Shown: in pieces, positions 1 to 8,842 of the stretch
Layout: each line of letters opens with the position of its first letter
Position numbering within the stretch: the stretch's first letter is position 1
Assembly: GCF_900086705.1 (NCBI RefSeq)
Contig: NZ_LT575483.1
Coordinates: forward strand, 3,925,536-3,989,535
From: Massilibacillus massiliensis
GTDB taxonomy: Bacteria > Bacillota > Negativicutes > FLKF01
Direction: 5' to 3'
DNA length: 64,000 nt
The notes under the pieces: model-generated
Databases searched by the model: none
Seen by the model: only the letters and a program-made list of their open reading frames with translations
What the model was told of the DNA's origin: nothing
Program-made: the position numbers and the translations under genes

Positions 1-32
1 AAATTTTTAATTAGATAAAGTCAGTCGATAAA

Positions 33-59
33 GCGTGTGTTAAACACACGCAGTTTTTT
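33..59 (+). terminator. Rho-independent terminator
   Basis: An 8-bp perfect stem (33-40 with 44-51) closes a 3-nt loop and is followed by AGTTTTTTA. The T-run faces right, so it ends a plus-strand transcript entering from outside the window. The convergent gene's stop codon abuts it. Confidence 0.8.
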
Positions 60-762
60 ATTTATCAGATAAGTCGTCATGTTTTTTTATTAATTCATCT
101 GGTAGTTTGGTAAAAGGGCTATGAAAGATAAGTTCGCCGCGCTTGTCTATGTAGCTTAAATGTTTGATATAAAAATTAGCTATAGAGCCTGTGATCAAGG
201 CGGAAATTAGAGTTCCTTCACGAATTCCAAGAATCTCATTAAAGTAAAGTAATGAGAATAGAATAGCAATAAGAACCAAACTCATATCAAACATAGTTTT
301 TGTACGACCAAAATTAAATTTCCAGCGTGTAACAATTGCAGTTACAATTCCTTCTGCAGGTAACACAATAACATGAGCAATAACTTCTAATGCGACACCT
401 AAAGCAAGGCTGCACGAGCCTAAAAGTGTTATACAAAGTTTACTGATATATGATCCAAGAGGTACAAAGTTAAGTAGAAACATTGTAAGGTCAATGAAAA
501 GGCTGAAAATTACGGTCATTGGAATTTGTAAGAACTGAATATATTGAAACTGTCGTTGTAAAATTAAAATTTGTCCAAGTAGAAATAGCATGTTGACGCT
601 AAATACAAAAATACCTAGAGAAATTGAATACTGCAGGCTGAAAATATAAGGTATACTGGATATCGGTGATGTACCAATCATACTTTTAACACCACAAGAG
701 ATTCCGAATGCAACGAAGAATAGACCGCAAATAAATAAAAAATAACGTTTGATTATGGTCAC
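58..762 (-). CDS. YczE/YyaS/YitT-family integral membrane protein
   Basis: This is a polytopic membrane protein with about five hydrophobic segments, beginning with the GLFFVAFGISCGVKS segment typical of the YczE/YyaS/YitT group. The substrate of that family is unknown. The reading frame is open to 804, but AAAGGAGG lies 6 nt before a GTG at 762, giving a 234-aa product starting MTIIKRYF, so the GTG start is preferred. The C-terminal 30 residues are charged and probably cytoplasmic. It stands alone, convergent with whatever precedes the window and followed on the right by a tRNA gene in the same orientation. Family assignment is from sequence character; the function is not known. Confidence 0.8.
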   Translation of the reverse strand: MTIIKRYFLFICGLFFVAFGISCGVKSMIGTSPISSIPYIFSLQYSISLGIFVFSVNMLFLLGQILILQRQFQYIQFLQIPMTVIFSLFIDLTMFLLNFVPLGSYISKLCITLLGSCSLALGVALEVIAHVIVLPAEGIVTAIVTRWKFNFGRTKTMFDMSLVLIAILFSLLYFNEILGIREGTLISALITGSIANFYIKHLSYIDKRGELIFHSPFTKLPDELIKKHDDLSDK

Positions 763-859
763 AAAAGGGCCTCCTTTAGAAAGTAGATGTAAAAATATCA
801 ACAAAAGCGGGGCGGAAGAATAAATTTACGCTTTTTAATAAAATATCAAAAGATATCTG

Positions 860-886
860 ACAGCTTAGAAATAAGCTGTTATTTTT
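860..886 (+). other. GAAA-tetraloop hairpin with short T-rich tail
   Basis: An 8-bp perfect stem (860-867 with 872-879) closed by a GAAA loop is followed by TATTTTTAT. It looks like a terminator reading rightwards, but no plus-strand gene lies to its left, so its role is unclear. Confidence 0.4.
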
Positions 887-972
887 ATATAAATAGCCGA
901 TATTTATGCAGAGTCTGAGTGAGCGGGACCAAGGCTGTCAAATAGGCTGTCAGAATGCACTTGACGGAAAAA

Positions 973-1000
973 CAAAAAAACCTTCGCAAACCTGCGAAGG
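973..1000 (-). terminator. Terminator of tRNA-Leu(CAA)
   Basis: CCTTCGCA (981-988) pairs with TGCGAAGG (993-1000). Read on the minus strand it is followed by a run of seven T, just downstream of the tRNA 3' end. Confidence 0.85.
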
Positions 1001-1013
1001 CTAGTAATTTCAA

Positions 1014-1101
1014 TGGTGCCGAAGGCCGGACTCGAACCGGCACGTATGGGAATACGCTTGATTTTGAGTCAAGTGCGTCTGCCAATTCCGCCACTTCGGC
1101 A
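1014..1101 (-). tRNA. tRNA-Leu (anticodon CAA)
   Basis: This is an 88-nt class II tRNA with encoded CCA. The anticodon loop reads CTCAAAA inside a perfect stem, a long variable arm is present, and GGTTCGAGTCC forms the T arm. It has its own promoter and terminator. Confidence 0.97.
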
Positions 1102-1138
1102 TTGAGTGAAAGTGTATGTCCTCTCACTGACATGTAAT

Positions 1139-1167
1139 ATCATAACATCATGAAAATGTTATGTCAA
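1139..1167 (-). promoter_or_regulatory. Sigma-A promoter of tRNA-Leu
   Basis: On the minus strand, TTGACA (1162-1167) is followed by a 17-bp spacer and TATGAT (1139-1144), about 38 bp before the tRNA 5' end. Confidence 0.8.
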
Positions 1168-1566
1168 GAAAAAATATAAAGTTTTTCCTTAATCCATGAC
1201 AAAAATGAAATAAAACTAAAAAAACATTTTAAAATTTATAAAACATAGGCAGTCTAATTGTAATAGTTTATACATTTTTTATATGCTTTTACATATAATG
1301 TAAAAACATATAAAAAATGTATAATTGTTTTAAGAAAAGTGATGCTTTTTTTGTTGTTATGTGAGGATTTTTGTTTGATGAATTTTAAGAAAAAATTTCG
1401 TTAGCTTATAAGTTTCAGCTTAATTTGAATTTTGTCGATATTTATTGGTTTTTTAAGCGGTTTATGTCGGTTTTTTACGATATTTTTTAAGCTCTTTTTT
1501 GCAGGAAATACAATTATTTACAAGAATTTTACCTATATTAAGAAAATTAAAGAAGAGGTGTGAAAA
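1168..1566. other. AT-rich intergenic region with a large palindrome
   Basis: This is a gene-free stretch before the histidine kinase gene. It is strongly AT-rich and carries a 57-bp near-perfect palindrome (listed separately). No ORF with a ribosome-binding site is seen; the kinase promoter must lie here, but no single -35/-10 pair stands out. Confidence 0.6.
1268..1324. repeat. 57-bp near-perfect AT-rich palindrome
   Basis: The outer arm 1268-1285 pairs with 1307-1324 without mismatch. After one C/A mismatch (1286/1306) the inner TTTTACAT (1287-1294) pairs with ATGTAAAA (1298-1305). No T-run follows, so it is not a typical terminator. It could be an operator or a cruciform-forming element. 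Confidence 0.8.
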
Positions 1567-2703
1567 ATGTATAAAGCAGTGGATTCACAGTTAATGGTAG
1601 TACAAGATAAAGAATATAAAAAATATTTTGAAGCTACAAATACAGGTGTAATTTACTTGGACCGAGAAAAAAGAATAAAAAACGTGAACTCCGAAGTGCA
1701 ACGAATTTTTGCACTTCATCGTGAAGGGCTTATTGGACAAAAAGCAGAAGTGGTTTTCTGTAATTTTGGTAAAAATTTTTTAAAAATATTTTCTTTAGGA
1801 GATGAAGAAGAAGTATATAGTACTACTAGTAAGGTAAAAATAAATGGGCAATATGTTTATTTACATATCAATATTTTAAAAATTATTGATAGTTTAGGGC
1901 TCGTGACGGGAAACATCATTATTTTACAGGATGTCTCCGCTGTTCATGCAACACTAAAACAAATCCAAACAACAAAAATGTTAATGTCATTAGGAGAACT
2001 TGCAGCTGGTGTTGCACATCATGTTAGGACACCTCTAACAACAATCAGTGGGTATTTACAGCTCATGTTAAATAGAGTAGAGAATGATAAGTATACAGTA
2101 AAACGAGAAGTTCTAGAAGGCTTATTAGGAGAGGTTTCCTACATAAATGATGTTGTAAAAGAATTAATTATGTTTGCAAAACCCGCAATTGTAAAAAAAC
2201 CGGGTGTAGATATAAATAAAATTTTAAACGAAGCACTATTATTAACCTTTAATAATATAGGACAAGATGGAATTCATATTAATCGTCAGATTGTCAAAGG
2301 ATTACCTTCGTTAATGGGAGATTCAAATTTACTCCAACAAGCATTGGTAAATATTTTGCAAAATGCTTTGGAAGCAATGGGAGAAAATGGAGTTTTAACA
2401 GTAAAGACCTGGCGTGATTATGAAATTAATATGATTGTAATTTCAATTACAGATAGTGGTGCGGGAATTGCGCCTGAGATTTTACCTAGGGTTTTTGAGC
2501 CTTTTTATACGTCGAAAATCGATCGCATGGGGTTAGGATTACCGATTGCTTATCGAATCATAACAGAACATGGAGGATTTATTAACTTATCTTTATCTGC
2601 CGAGGGGGCAACGGGAACAAAAGTAAATATTTATTTACCTTTATTTGAAGATGAATTAGAACGTTTATCAATTATGCAACAACAAATTCTTAATTTGCAA
2701 TAA
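1567..2703 (+). CDS. Orphan PAS-domain sensor histidine kinase
   Basis: A 378-aa soluble sensor kinase with no membrane segment. A PAS domain occupies roughly residues 17-125, followed by a dimerisation helix with the H-box AGVAHHVRTPLTT, where His151 is the likely phosphoacceptor. The ATPase domain shows an N-box (NILQNALEAM), G1 (DSGAGIAPE), F-box (FEPFYTSK) and G2 (GLGLPIAY). No response-regulator gene is adjacent. In spore-forming Bacillota such orphan cytoplasmic kinases often feed the Spo0A pathway; that role here is inferred. The ATG at 1567 follows AGAAGAGGTG. The HH dipeptide replaces the usual H-E or H-N after the phosphoacceptor. Confidence 0.9.
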   Translation: MYKAVDSQLMVVQDKEYKKYFEATNTGVIYLDREKRIKNVNSEVQRIFALHREGLIGQKAEVVFCNFGKNFLKIFSLGDEEEVYSTTSKVKINGQYVYLHINILKIIDSLGLVTGNIIILQDVSAVHATLKQIQTTKMLMSLGELAAGVAHHVRTPLTTISGYLQLMLNRVENDKYTVKREVLEGLLGEVSYINDVVKELIMFAKPAIVKKPGVDINKILNEALLLTFNNIGQDGIHINRQIVKGLPSLMGDSNLLQQALVNILQNALEAMGENGVLTVKTWRDYEINMIVISITDSGAGIAPEILPRVFEPFYTSKIDRMGLGLPIAYRIITEHGGFINLSLSAEGATGTKVNIYLPLFEDELERLSIMQQQILNLQ

Positions 2704-2826
2704 AGGTTATTTGGCATATTCGACGAACATCCTGCATAGTATTCTAAGGTGGATAAAGTGAAGCTGATCACATAGCAATTAGCTAAACTTGTAAAAATGG
2801 TTAGATTAGGGAAGGGATGTTTGTAG

Positions 2827-3774
2827 ATGTTAAAGTTTTTAGTGTTATTTTTATCTAGCATAATTTTATATATGAGTAATACGAATGTTGCTCAAGCTGC
2901 TGAAAAATTAGACAATTTAAGTATAACAATCAATGTGCCAAGTCGGACTATGACTTTGTATTCAGGTGATCAAGCAATAAAAGAGTATAGTGTAGGAATT
3001 GGAAAATATGAAAACCAAACTCCTATAGGTGATTTTAAAATTCGTAGTAAAGAAATAAATCCTACTTGGATTAAACCTGTAAAAGATGGCGAAGAAAGCG
3101 TTACAATTGAATCAGGTCCAGAAAATCCACTTGGATATCGTTGGATGGAGTTTTTTGATCTTTATGGAATACATGGTACGAATAGCCCTGAAACAATTGG
3201 GAAATATGTATCAAATGGTTGTATTAGAATGCAAGAAAAAGATGTAGAAGAAGTTTATGATTTGGTTCCATTAGGAACACCAGTACATATTACATATGAG
3301 CGAATTGTAGTAAAAAAGCATTCCAACCAAATGGTTACACTTAGTATTTATCCAGATGAATACCAAAGGGAGTCAGTAAATATATGGACGATTAATCAGA
3401 AATTAAATCCATACGGTATGGCTGGTTTTCTTGATGCAGATATCATCTCTGGTTTAGATAAATCAATTGGTCAAACAATTGAGGTTGCGAAAACTTTTTC
3501 TGTTAATATTTCAGGGAAAATTATAAATGCTGTAGGAGTGAATTTTAAGGGAGTTAACTATTTGCCTGTTGTTCCGGTGGCTACAGAACGAAAAGTAGCG
3601 ATTTCTTGGAATCCAGATGTACAATTATTAATGAGTCCATTTGGTACAGCTCCAGGTTATGTTAAAAATGATATATTGTATATCAATGCTGATTATGCCT
3701 ATGCACTTTATGGAGTAAGCATTCGGTTTGATTCATCAATGAATACAATGTATATTGATAATTATTCATATTAA
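2827..3774 (+). CDS. Secreted L,D-transpeptidase (YkuD domain) with C-terminal stalk-like domain
   Basis: A 315-aa exported cell-wall enzyme expected to form 3-3 cross-links or attach proteins to peptidoglycan. A signal peptide ends at about AQA-A (residue 24). The YkuD domain (about 31-170) contains the catalytic signature HGTNSP (His116) and SNGCIRM (Cys132). The C-terminal part (about 220-315) looks like a copper-amine-oxidase-N / stalk-type fold, with repeated short beta segments and a terminal MYIDN motif; this second assignment is less sure. It is preceded by GGGAAGGGATG and followed by a strong terminator, so it is probably transcribed alone or with the upstream kinase. Confidence 0.9.
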   Translation: MLKFLVLFLSSIILYMSNTNVAQAAEKLDNLSITINVPSRTMTLYSGDQAIKEYSVGIGKYENQTPIGDFKIRSKEINPTWIKPVKDGEESVTIESGPENPLGYRWMEFFDLYGIHGTNSPETIGKYVSNGCIRMQEKDVEEVYDLVPLGTPVHITYERIVVKKHSNQMVTLSIYPDEYQRESVNIWTINQKLNPYGMAGFLDADIISGLDKSIGQTIEVAKTFSVNISGKIINAVGVNFKGVNYLPVVPVATERKVAISWNPDVQLLMSPFGTAPGYVKNDILYINADYAYALYGVSIRFDSSMNTMYIDNYSY

Positions 3775-3785
3775 AATAGCACGGA

Positions 3786-3838
3786 ATAAAAGAAAAGCAA
3801 AGCTAATTCTAAAATTAGTTTTGCTTTTCTTTTATTAT
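3786..3838 (+). terminator. Rho-independent terminator after the L,D-transpeptidase
   Basis: A long hairpin of about 20 bp has AAAGAAAAGCAAA pairing with TTTGCTTTTCTTT, an internal GCTAATT/AATTAGT stem and a T-rich tail. Confidence 0.85.
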
Positions 3839-3919
3839 TTTTAAGGCAAAAGAGGTATTTTAATAATTTTAGCTAATAATATTAAGGTTGTAGAAAAATA
3901 TGAATTTAAGGAGACTTGT

Positions 3920-6535
3920 ATGTTCAATAAATTTGTTGTAATAGATGGGAGTAGTTTATTATATCGTGCATTTTATGCCTTACCGCTTTTGACTACTGCA
4001 AATGGGCAATATACGAATGCGGTATACGGATTTGCAATGATGTTAGTAAAATTAATAGATGATTTAAAGCCAGATACGTTAGTGGTTGCGTTTGATAAAG
4101 GGAAAAAAACTTTTCGAAATGATTTATTTGCCGAATATAAAGGCACTCGAAAACCAACACCAACAGAATTGGTTGGACAGATTCCGCTAATTCACGAATT
4201 AGTTGAAGCATTTGGAATTAAATTAGTAGAAGAAGCTGGATACGAAGCTGATGATATTATTGGTACTTTGGCAACAAAAGCAGCTATGCAAGGAAATGAA
4301 GTTATTGTTGTTACAGGTGATCGTGATGCATTACAATTAATCGGAGATAATTTAAAAGTAATGTTAACGAAAAAAGGAATATCTGAGATGCAGCTTTTTG
4401 ATACTGCAACTTTTAAAGAAAAATATGGGCTAGAGCCAATTCATTTAATCGATCTTAAAGGTTTAATGGGGGATAGCTCTGATAATATTCCGGGCGTTCC
4501 TGGAGTCGGTGAAAAGACGGCAACGAAACTATTATTGGAATACGGAACAATTGAAGATGTACTTGAAAATATAGAAAATATATCTGGAAAGAAACTGCAA
4601 GAAAAATTACATGAGAACAAAGAGCTTGCACTTTTATCTAAAAAATTAGCGACTATTATTCGTGATATGCCAATTGAATATAATGAGGAAGAATGCAAAA
4701 TAACTCCGGATGTTTTAAAATTAAGGTCTTTTTGCATGAAATATGAGTTTAGAAGTGTTTTATCCAGATTAGATCAGTTATTTCCTGTTGATGATGGACT
4801 AGGGTTTGGAACTGTTATAGAAAATTTACCGCCAGAAACCATAGTAATACAAGATTATGAGAGTTTGGAAAAAGTAATTGAAGGTATAAAGAAAACAAGA
4901 AAGTTTATATTTTATCCTGTTTTTGATGGACAAATTCCTGATGTTACGATAAAAGCAATGGCAATTGCCAGTCAAGAAGATAAGATGGTTTATGTATCAA
5001 ATACTGTTTATGGATGGGAAGCCTGTATTGATTTATTCTCCGATCCGACAATTGTCAAAATTACGCACGATTTTAAAAAAGTTTATCAGACGAAGATAAG
5101 GATTGATGGGATAATCTTTGATACTATGCTTGCTGCCTATCTGTTAAAGCCTACTGTCAATACTTATGATCTAAATGCTTTAATGGAACAATATTTAGAT
5201 CAATATAATCATCCTGTGGCATTTGAGAAAGCTATGGATCAGGCATCCTGGTCTGCACTTTGTATTAATGATTTATATGAAGTATTACAAGAAAAACTAG
5301 CAGAAGCAGATTTGAAAAAATTATATGATGATATTGAAATTCCATTGCTGGAAGTCTTGGCTGTTATGGAAAACACCGGTATCATGGTAGATCGCAAAAA
5401 ATTAGAAAGTATGTCTGAAGAAATCGCTGAGAAAATAACATATCTTTTAAGCGAGATTTATCATATTGCTGGCATTGAATTTAATGTAAATTCAACAAAA
5501 CAACTCGGCGAGATTTTGTTTGATAAGCTTAATTTGCCGGTGATTAAGAAAACAAAACGTGGTTATTCTACAGATGCAGAAGTATTAGAAAAGTTGGTTG
5601 ATGAGCATCCGATTATTACGAAGCTATTGGAATATCGGACTTTAACCAAATTGAAATCTACTTATTTAGATGGTTTACTCATATTAATTCATGAAACAAG
5701 CAATAGAATTCATACAAATTTTAATCAGATGGTAACCGCAACAGGAAGACTTAGCAGTTCAGAGCCTAACTTGCAGAACATACCTGTTCGAACTGAGGCC
5801 GGTAAACGCATTCGAGAGTTGTTTATTCCGGGGGAGGGATATCATTATTTGCTATCAGCCGATTATTCGCAAATAGAACTTCGTGTTCTTGCACATATGT
5901 CAGGTGATAAGAATTTTGTAGAGGCATTCAGCCATGAGCAAGATGTGCATACAAGAACTGCATCAGAAGTATTTGGTGTACCTATGGAACAAGTAACAAG
6001 CGAGCTTCGGAGTCGTGCTAAAGCTGTTAATTTTGGTATTGTTTATGGTATCAGTGACTATGGATTATCGAGGGATTTAAATGTAACACGAAAAGAAGCT
6101 GCGCAATATATTGAAAGTTATTTTGACAAATGTGCTGGAGTTAAAAACTTTATTGATCGAGTGGTAGAAGAAGCGCATCAAAAAGGGTATGTAACTACTT
6201 TATTTGGCAGACGGCGTTATCTACCTGATATCAACAGCAGCAATTACAATCAAAGATCTTTTGCTGAACGTACTGCGATGAATACACCAATCCAAGGTAG
6301 TGCTGCAGATATTATCAAAAAGGCAATGATTGATGTGTATCGTGAATTAAATAAAACGAATCTAAAAAGCCGTATCTTACTTCAAGTACATGATGAACTT
6401 CTTCTTGAAGTTTCAGAAGATGAAGTTGAAACCGTTACAAATATTGTAAAAAAAGCTATGCAAGAGGCTATTAAACTTACAGTTCCCTTGACTGTTGATG
6501 TAAATGTTGGCAAAAGTTGGGCGCAAGCAAAGTAG
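3920..6535 (+). CDS. polA: DNA polymerase I
   Basis: An 871-aa replication/repair polymerase. The N-terminal third is a 5'-3' exonuclease (FEN-like) with conserved acidic clusters such as VTGDRDALQL and GLMGDSSDNIPGVPGVGEKT. The middle domain (about 300-480) keeps a 3'-5' exonuclease-like fold, but the DxE, NxxxD and YxxxD catalytic residues are not visible, so proofreading is probably absent, as in Bacillus. The polymerase domain has motif A (SADYSQIELR, Asp648), motif B (about 697-712) and motif C (VHDE, 823-826). It starts with ATG after AAGGAGA. It heads a polA-mutM-coaE-transglycosylase cluster, an order common in Bacillota. Confidence 0.98.
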   Translation: MFNKFVVIDGSSLLYRAFYALPLLTTANGQYTNAVYGFAMMLVKLIDDLKPDTLVVAFDKGKKTFRNDLFAEYKGTRKPTPTELVGQIPLIHELVEAFGIKLVEEAGYEADDIIGTLATKAAMQGNEVIVVTGDRDALQLIGDNLKVMLTKKGISEMQLFDTATFKEKYGLEPIHLIDLKGLMGDSSDNIPGVPGVGEKTATKLLLEYGTIEDVLENIENISGKKLQEKLHENKELALLSKKLATIIRDMPIEYNEEECKITPDVLKLRSFCMKYEFRSVLSRLDQLFPVDDGLGFGTVIENLPPETIVIQDYESLEKVIEGIKKTRKFIFYPVFDGQIPDVTIKAMAIASQEDKMVYVSNTVYGWEACIDLFSDPTIVKITHDFKKVYQTKIRIDGIIFDTMLAAYLLKPTVNTYDLNALMEQYLDQYNHPVAFEKAMDQASWSALCINDLYEVLQEKLAEADLKKLYDDIEIPLLEVLAVMENTGIMVDRKKLESMSEEIAEKITYLLSEIYHIAGIEFNVNSTKQLGEILFDKLNLPVIKKTKRGYSTDAEVLEKLVDEHPIITKLLEYRTLTKLKSTYLDGLLILIHETSNRIHTNFNQMVTATGRLSSSEPNLQNIPVRTEAGKRIRELFIPGEGYHYLLSADYSQIELRVLAHMSGDKNFVEAFSHEQDVHTRTASEVFGVPMEQVTSELRSRAKAVNFGIVYGISDYGLSRDLNVTRKEAAQYIESYFDKCAGVKNFIDRVVEEAHQKGYVTTLFGRRRYLPDINSSNYNQRSFAERTAMNTPIQGSAADIIKKAMIDVYRELNKTNLKSRILLQVHDELLLEVSEDEVETVTNIVKKAMQEAIKLTVPLTVDVNVGKSWAQAK

Positions 6536-6556
6536 AAACATTGGAGGAACTATAAA

Positions 6557-7381
6557 ATGCCAGAGATGCCAGAAGTAGAAATCATCAGACGTGGATTGGT
6601 TGATAAATTGAAACATAGGCAGATTACTGATATTGAGATGTTACTACCGAGATTAATCAAATGGCCATCTGCTACGAAATTTCAGGCAATGGTTATAGGT
6701 AGAACTATAATAGATATGTCGCGTAAAGGGAAATATCTGTTGATCCATTTAGATAATCACAATAATATTGTGATTCATTTGCGAATGACAGGTAGACTTT
6801 ACTATATAACACAAGGTATGAAGCAGGATGTTTATACAAGATTAATATTTCATCTGGATAATGGAGATATGCTGCTTTACGCAGATACGAGAACGCTAGG
6901 GACTCTTTATGCTTTGGGGCCAGAAGAATCTTGGCGTATTTCAGGTCTCACAAATATGGGGCCTGAACCACTATCGAAAGAATTTACGATTGATTATTTA
7001 AAAACGGTGCTTGCAAATAGTCGTGGGAAAATAAAATCGTTTTTGTTAAATCAGAAATATATCGGAGGATTAGGCAATATATATGTAGATGAGTGCTTGT
7101 TGATTGCTAAGATTCATCCCGAGCGTAGTTGCAATCAAATTGCTTTAGAAGAAATAGAATGTCTCCATATAGCGATTAATAAAGTCATTGCCGATGGGAT
7201 TAAAGATGGTGGAACTACATTTCGTGATTATCGCGATGGAAATGGAAATAAAGGGAATCATCAACAAAATTTATTAGCCTATGGCAGAACTGGTTTGCCT
7301 TGTTTTTTTTGTGGAACTGCAATTGAAAAAATTGAAGTTGGAGGAAGGGGAACACATTTTTGTCCTCAATGCCAGCATTAA
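6557..7381 (+). CDS. mutM: Formamidopyrimidine-DNA glycosylase (Fpg/MutM)
   Basis: A 274-aa base-excision repair glycosylase/AP lyase for 8-oxoguanine and formamidopyrimidines. Pro2 is the Schiff-base nucleophile and Glu3 the catalytic acid (MPEMPEVE, a variant of the common MPELPEVE). The helix-two-turn-helix region contains YIGGLGNIYVDE, and the C-terminal zinc finger uses Cys249, Cys252, Cys269 and Cys272. It lies 21 bp downstream of polA with TTGGAGGAAC as ribosome-binding site, and is probably co-transcribed with it. Confidence 0.97.
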   Translation: MPEMPEVEIIRRGLVDKLKHRQITDIEMLLPRLIKWPSATKFQAMVIGRTIIDMSRKGKYLLIHLDNHNNIVIHLRMTGRLYYITQGMKQDVYTRLIFHLDNGDMLLYADTRTLGTLYALGPEESWRISGLTNMGPEPLSKEFTIDYLKTVLANSRGKIKSFLLNQKYIGGLGNIYVDECLLIAKIHPERSCNQIALEEIECLHIAINKVIADGIKDGGTTFRDYRDGNGNKGNHQQNLLAYGRTGLPCFFCGTAIEKIEVGGRGTHFCPQCQH

Positions 7382-7394
7382 AGGGGCAAGGAAA

Positions 7395-8003
7395 ATGTAT
7401 TTAATTGGTCTGACTGGCGGCATTGCAAGTGGGAAGAGTACTGTCAGTCAAATGCTTAAAAACTTAGGCGGGAAAATCATTGATGCAGATAAAATTGCTC
7501 GAGAGGTTGTAATGCCAAATGAACCCGCATGGCAGGATATTATAAAGAAATTTGGTAAAGAAATTTTGTTAGAGGATCAAAATCTTGATAGAATAAAACT
7601 TGGCAATCTTATATTCTCGAATCAAGATGCTAAAAAACACTTGGATTTTATCATGCATCCTAGAATTGAGGAGAAGATAAAACAGAAAATTCTACAGTAT
7701 CGAGATGATCATGATTTGATTCTGGTTTTGGATATTCCATTGCTTTATGAAGCAGGTTGGGACACAATCACGAATGAAAATTGGGTTGTGTATGTAAGTC
7801 CAACTCTTCAATTAGAACGTTTGATGAAAAGAAATAAATTGACCAAACAACAAGCGATTGATCGCGTAAACAGTCAAATGTTACTTGAAGATAAAGCCAA
7901 ATTAGCGGATTACATTATTGATAATAATGGTTCTTTAGAAGATACAAAGAATCAAATAATAAAACGATGGAATGATATAAAAAGCGAATGGAAGAAAAGG
8001 TAG
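7395..8003 (+). CDS. coaE: Dephospho-CoA kinase
   Basis: A 202-aa P-loop kinase catalysing the last step of coenzyme A synthesis. The Walker A motif GLTGGIASGKST is at residues 5-16, and the CoA-binding and lid regions include DADKIAREVV and RMK-type arginine-rich segments. The open frame extends upstream into mutM, but ATG 7395 after AAGGGGCAAGG matches the family N-terminus (MYLIGLTGG), so that start is chosen. It is 13 bp downstream of mutM, consistent with one transcript. Confidence 0.96.
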   Translation: MYLIGLTGGIASGKSTVSQMLKNLGGKIIDADKIAREVVMPNEPAWQDIIKKFGKEILLEDQNLDRIKLGNLIFSNQDAKKHLDFIMHPRIEEKIKQKILQYRDDHDLILVLDIPLLYEAGWDTITNENWVVYVSPTLQLERLMKRNKLTKQQAIDRVNSQMLLEDKAKLADYIIDNNGSLEDTKNQIIKRWNDIKSEWKKR

Positions 8004-8010
8004 TTAATGA

Positions 8011-8625
8011 ATGAGAAATTTATCTTTATTTGGCAATAGAAAAAACGGAGTGATGGTATTGCGGAGTTGTGCCAAAGTAAAAATCTTTCTTATTGGGATA
8101 CTCATAATTATTGTCGGTTATGTTGGTTTTCAAAGTGATTGTGTGCAGAAAAAGTTTTTTTATCCCTATCCTTACAGGGAGTTTATAATGGAATACGCAG
8201 CAGTACGAAATTTAGATTCGACACTGGTTGCTGGTGTTATCTTAAGTGAAAGTAAGTTTGAAATAGATGCGCGGTCACATAAAGGTGCTATTGGGCTTAT
8301 GCAGCTTATGCCAGACACTGCAAACTGGATTGCGAAACAGACGGAAGATCATAAATTTACTCTTGAGGATCTAAATGATCCAGAAATTAATATTCGCTTT
8401 GGTACATGGTATTTAGCTTCCCTTAATAAGGAGTTTAAAGGAAATGAGATCTTAATGCTAGCTGCATATAATGCAGGACGTGGCAATGTTAAAGAATGGA
8501 TGAATCGTAATAATTGGGATATGAGTTTTAGTGATATTGATAAGATTCCATATAAAGAAACACGTGAGTATGTTACAAAGGTTATGAAAAGCAAAGCCTA
8601 TTATAAAAAGTTATACGATGAGTAA
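8011..8625 (+). CDS. Membrane-anchored lytic transglycosylase (SLT domain)
   Basis: A 204-aa murein-cleaving enzyme. One transmembrane segment (about 24-40) anchors a Slt70/MltE-like domain. The catalytic Glu80 lies in LSESKF, followed by GAIGLMQLMPDTA and the AAYNAGRGNV motif. It begins 7 bp after coaE and is likely in the same operon; soluble lytic transglycosylases commonly follow coaE in Bacillota. The start is uncertain: a TTG 48 nt downstream has a better placed GGAG, giving a slightly shorter cytoplasmic tail. Confidence 0.93.
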   Translation: MRNLSLFGNRKNGVMVLRSCAKVKIFLIGILIIIVGYVGFQSDCVQKKFFYPYPYREFIMEYAAVRNLDSTLVAGVILSESKFEIDARSHKGAIGLMQLMPDTANWIAKQTEDHKFTLEDLNDPEINIRFGTWYLASLNKEFKGNEILMLAAYNAGRGNVKEWMNRNNWDMSFSDIDKIPYKETREYVTKVMKSKAYYKKLYDE

Positions 8626-8842
8626 ATCTCATGCTGAAATATCATTTATATTTGTAAAGAATATAGATGATAATAAGAGTAAGTTTATTTGTGAACATTT
8701 AATGAGCATTCGCATAAAATTATCTTGAAGATATAAAATTGAATTGTATGAATCTTATAATGCAAGACTTGTCCATTTAGTATATAATTATCCATATGGT
8801 GTTTATTATGTTTCAGTATTTTATAGTTTGGAGGGATAAATT

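Noticed and set aside
885..1137. Two overlapping ORFs (82 and 60 aa) across the tRNA-Leu region
   Set aside because: They read through the tRNA and its terminator on both strands and have no ribosome-binding site.
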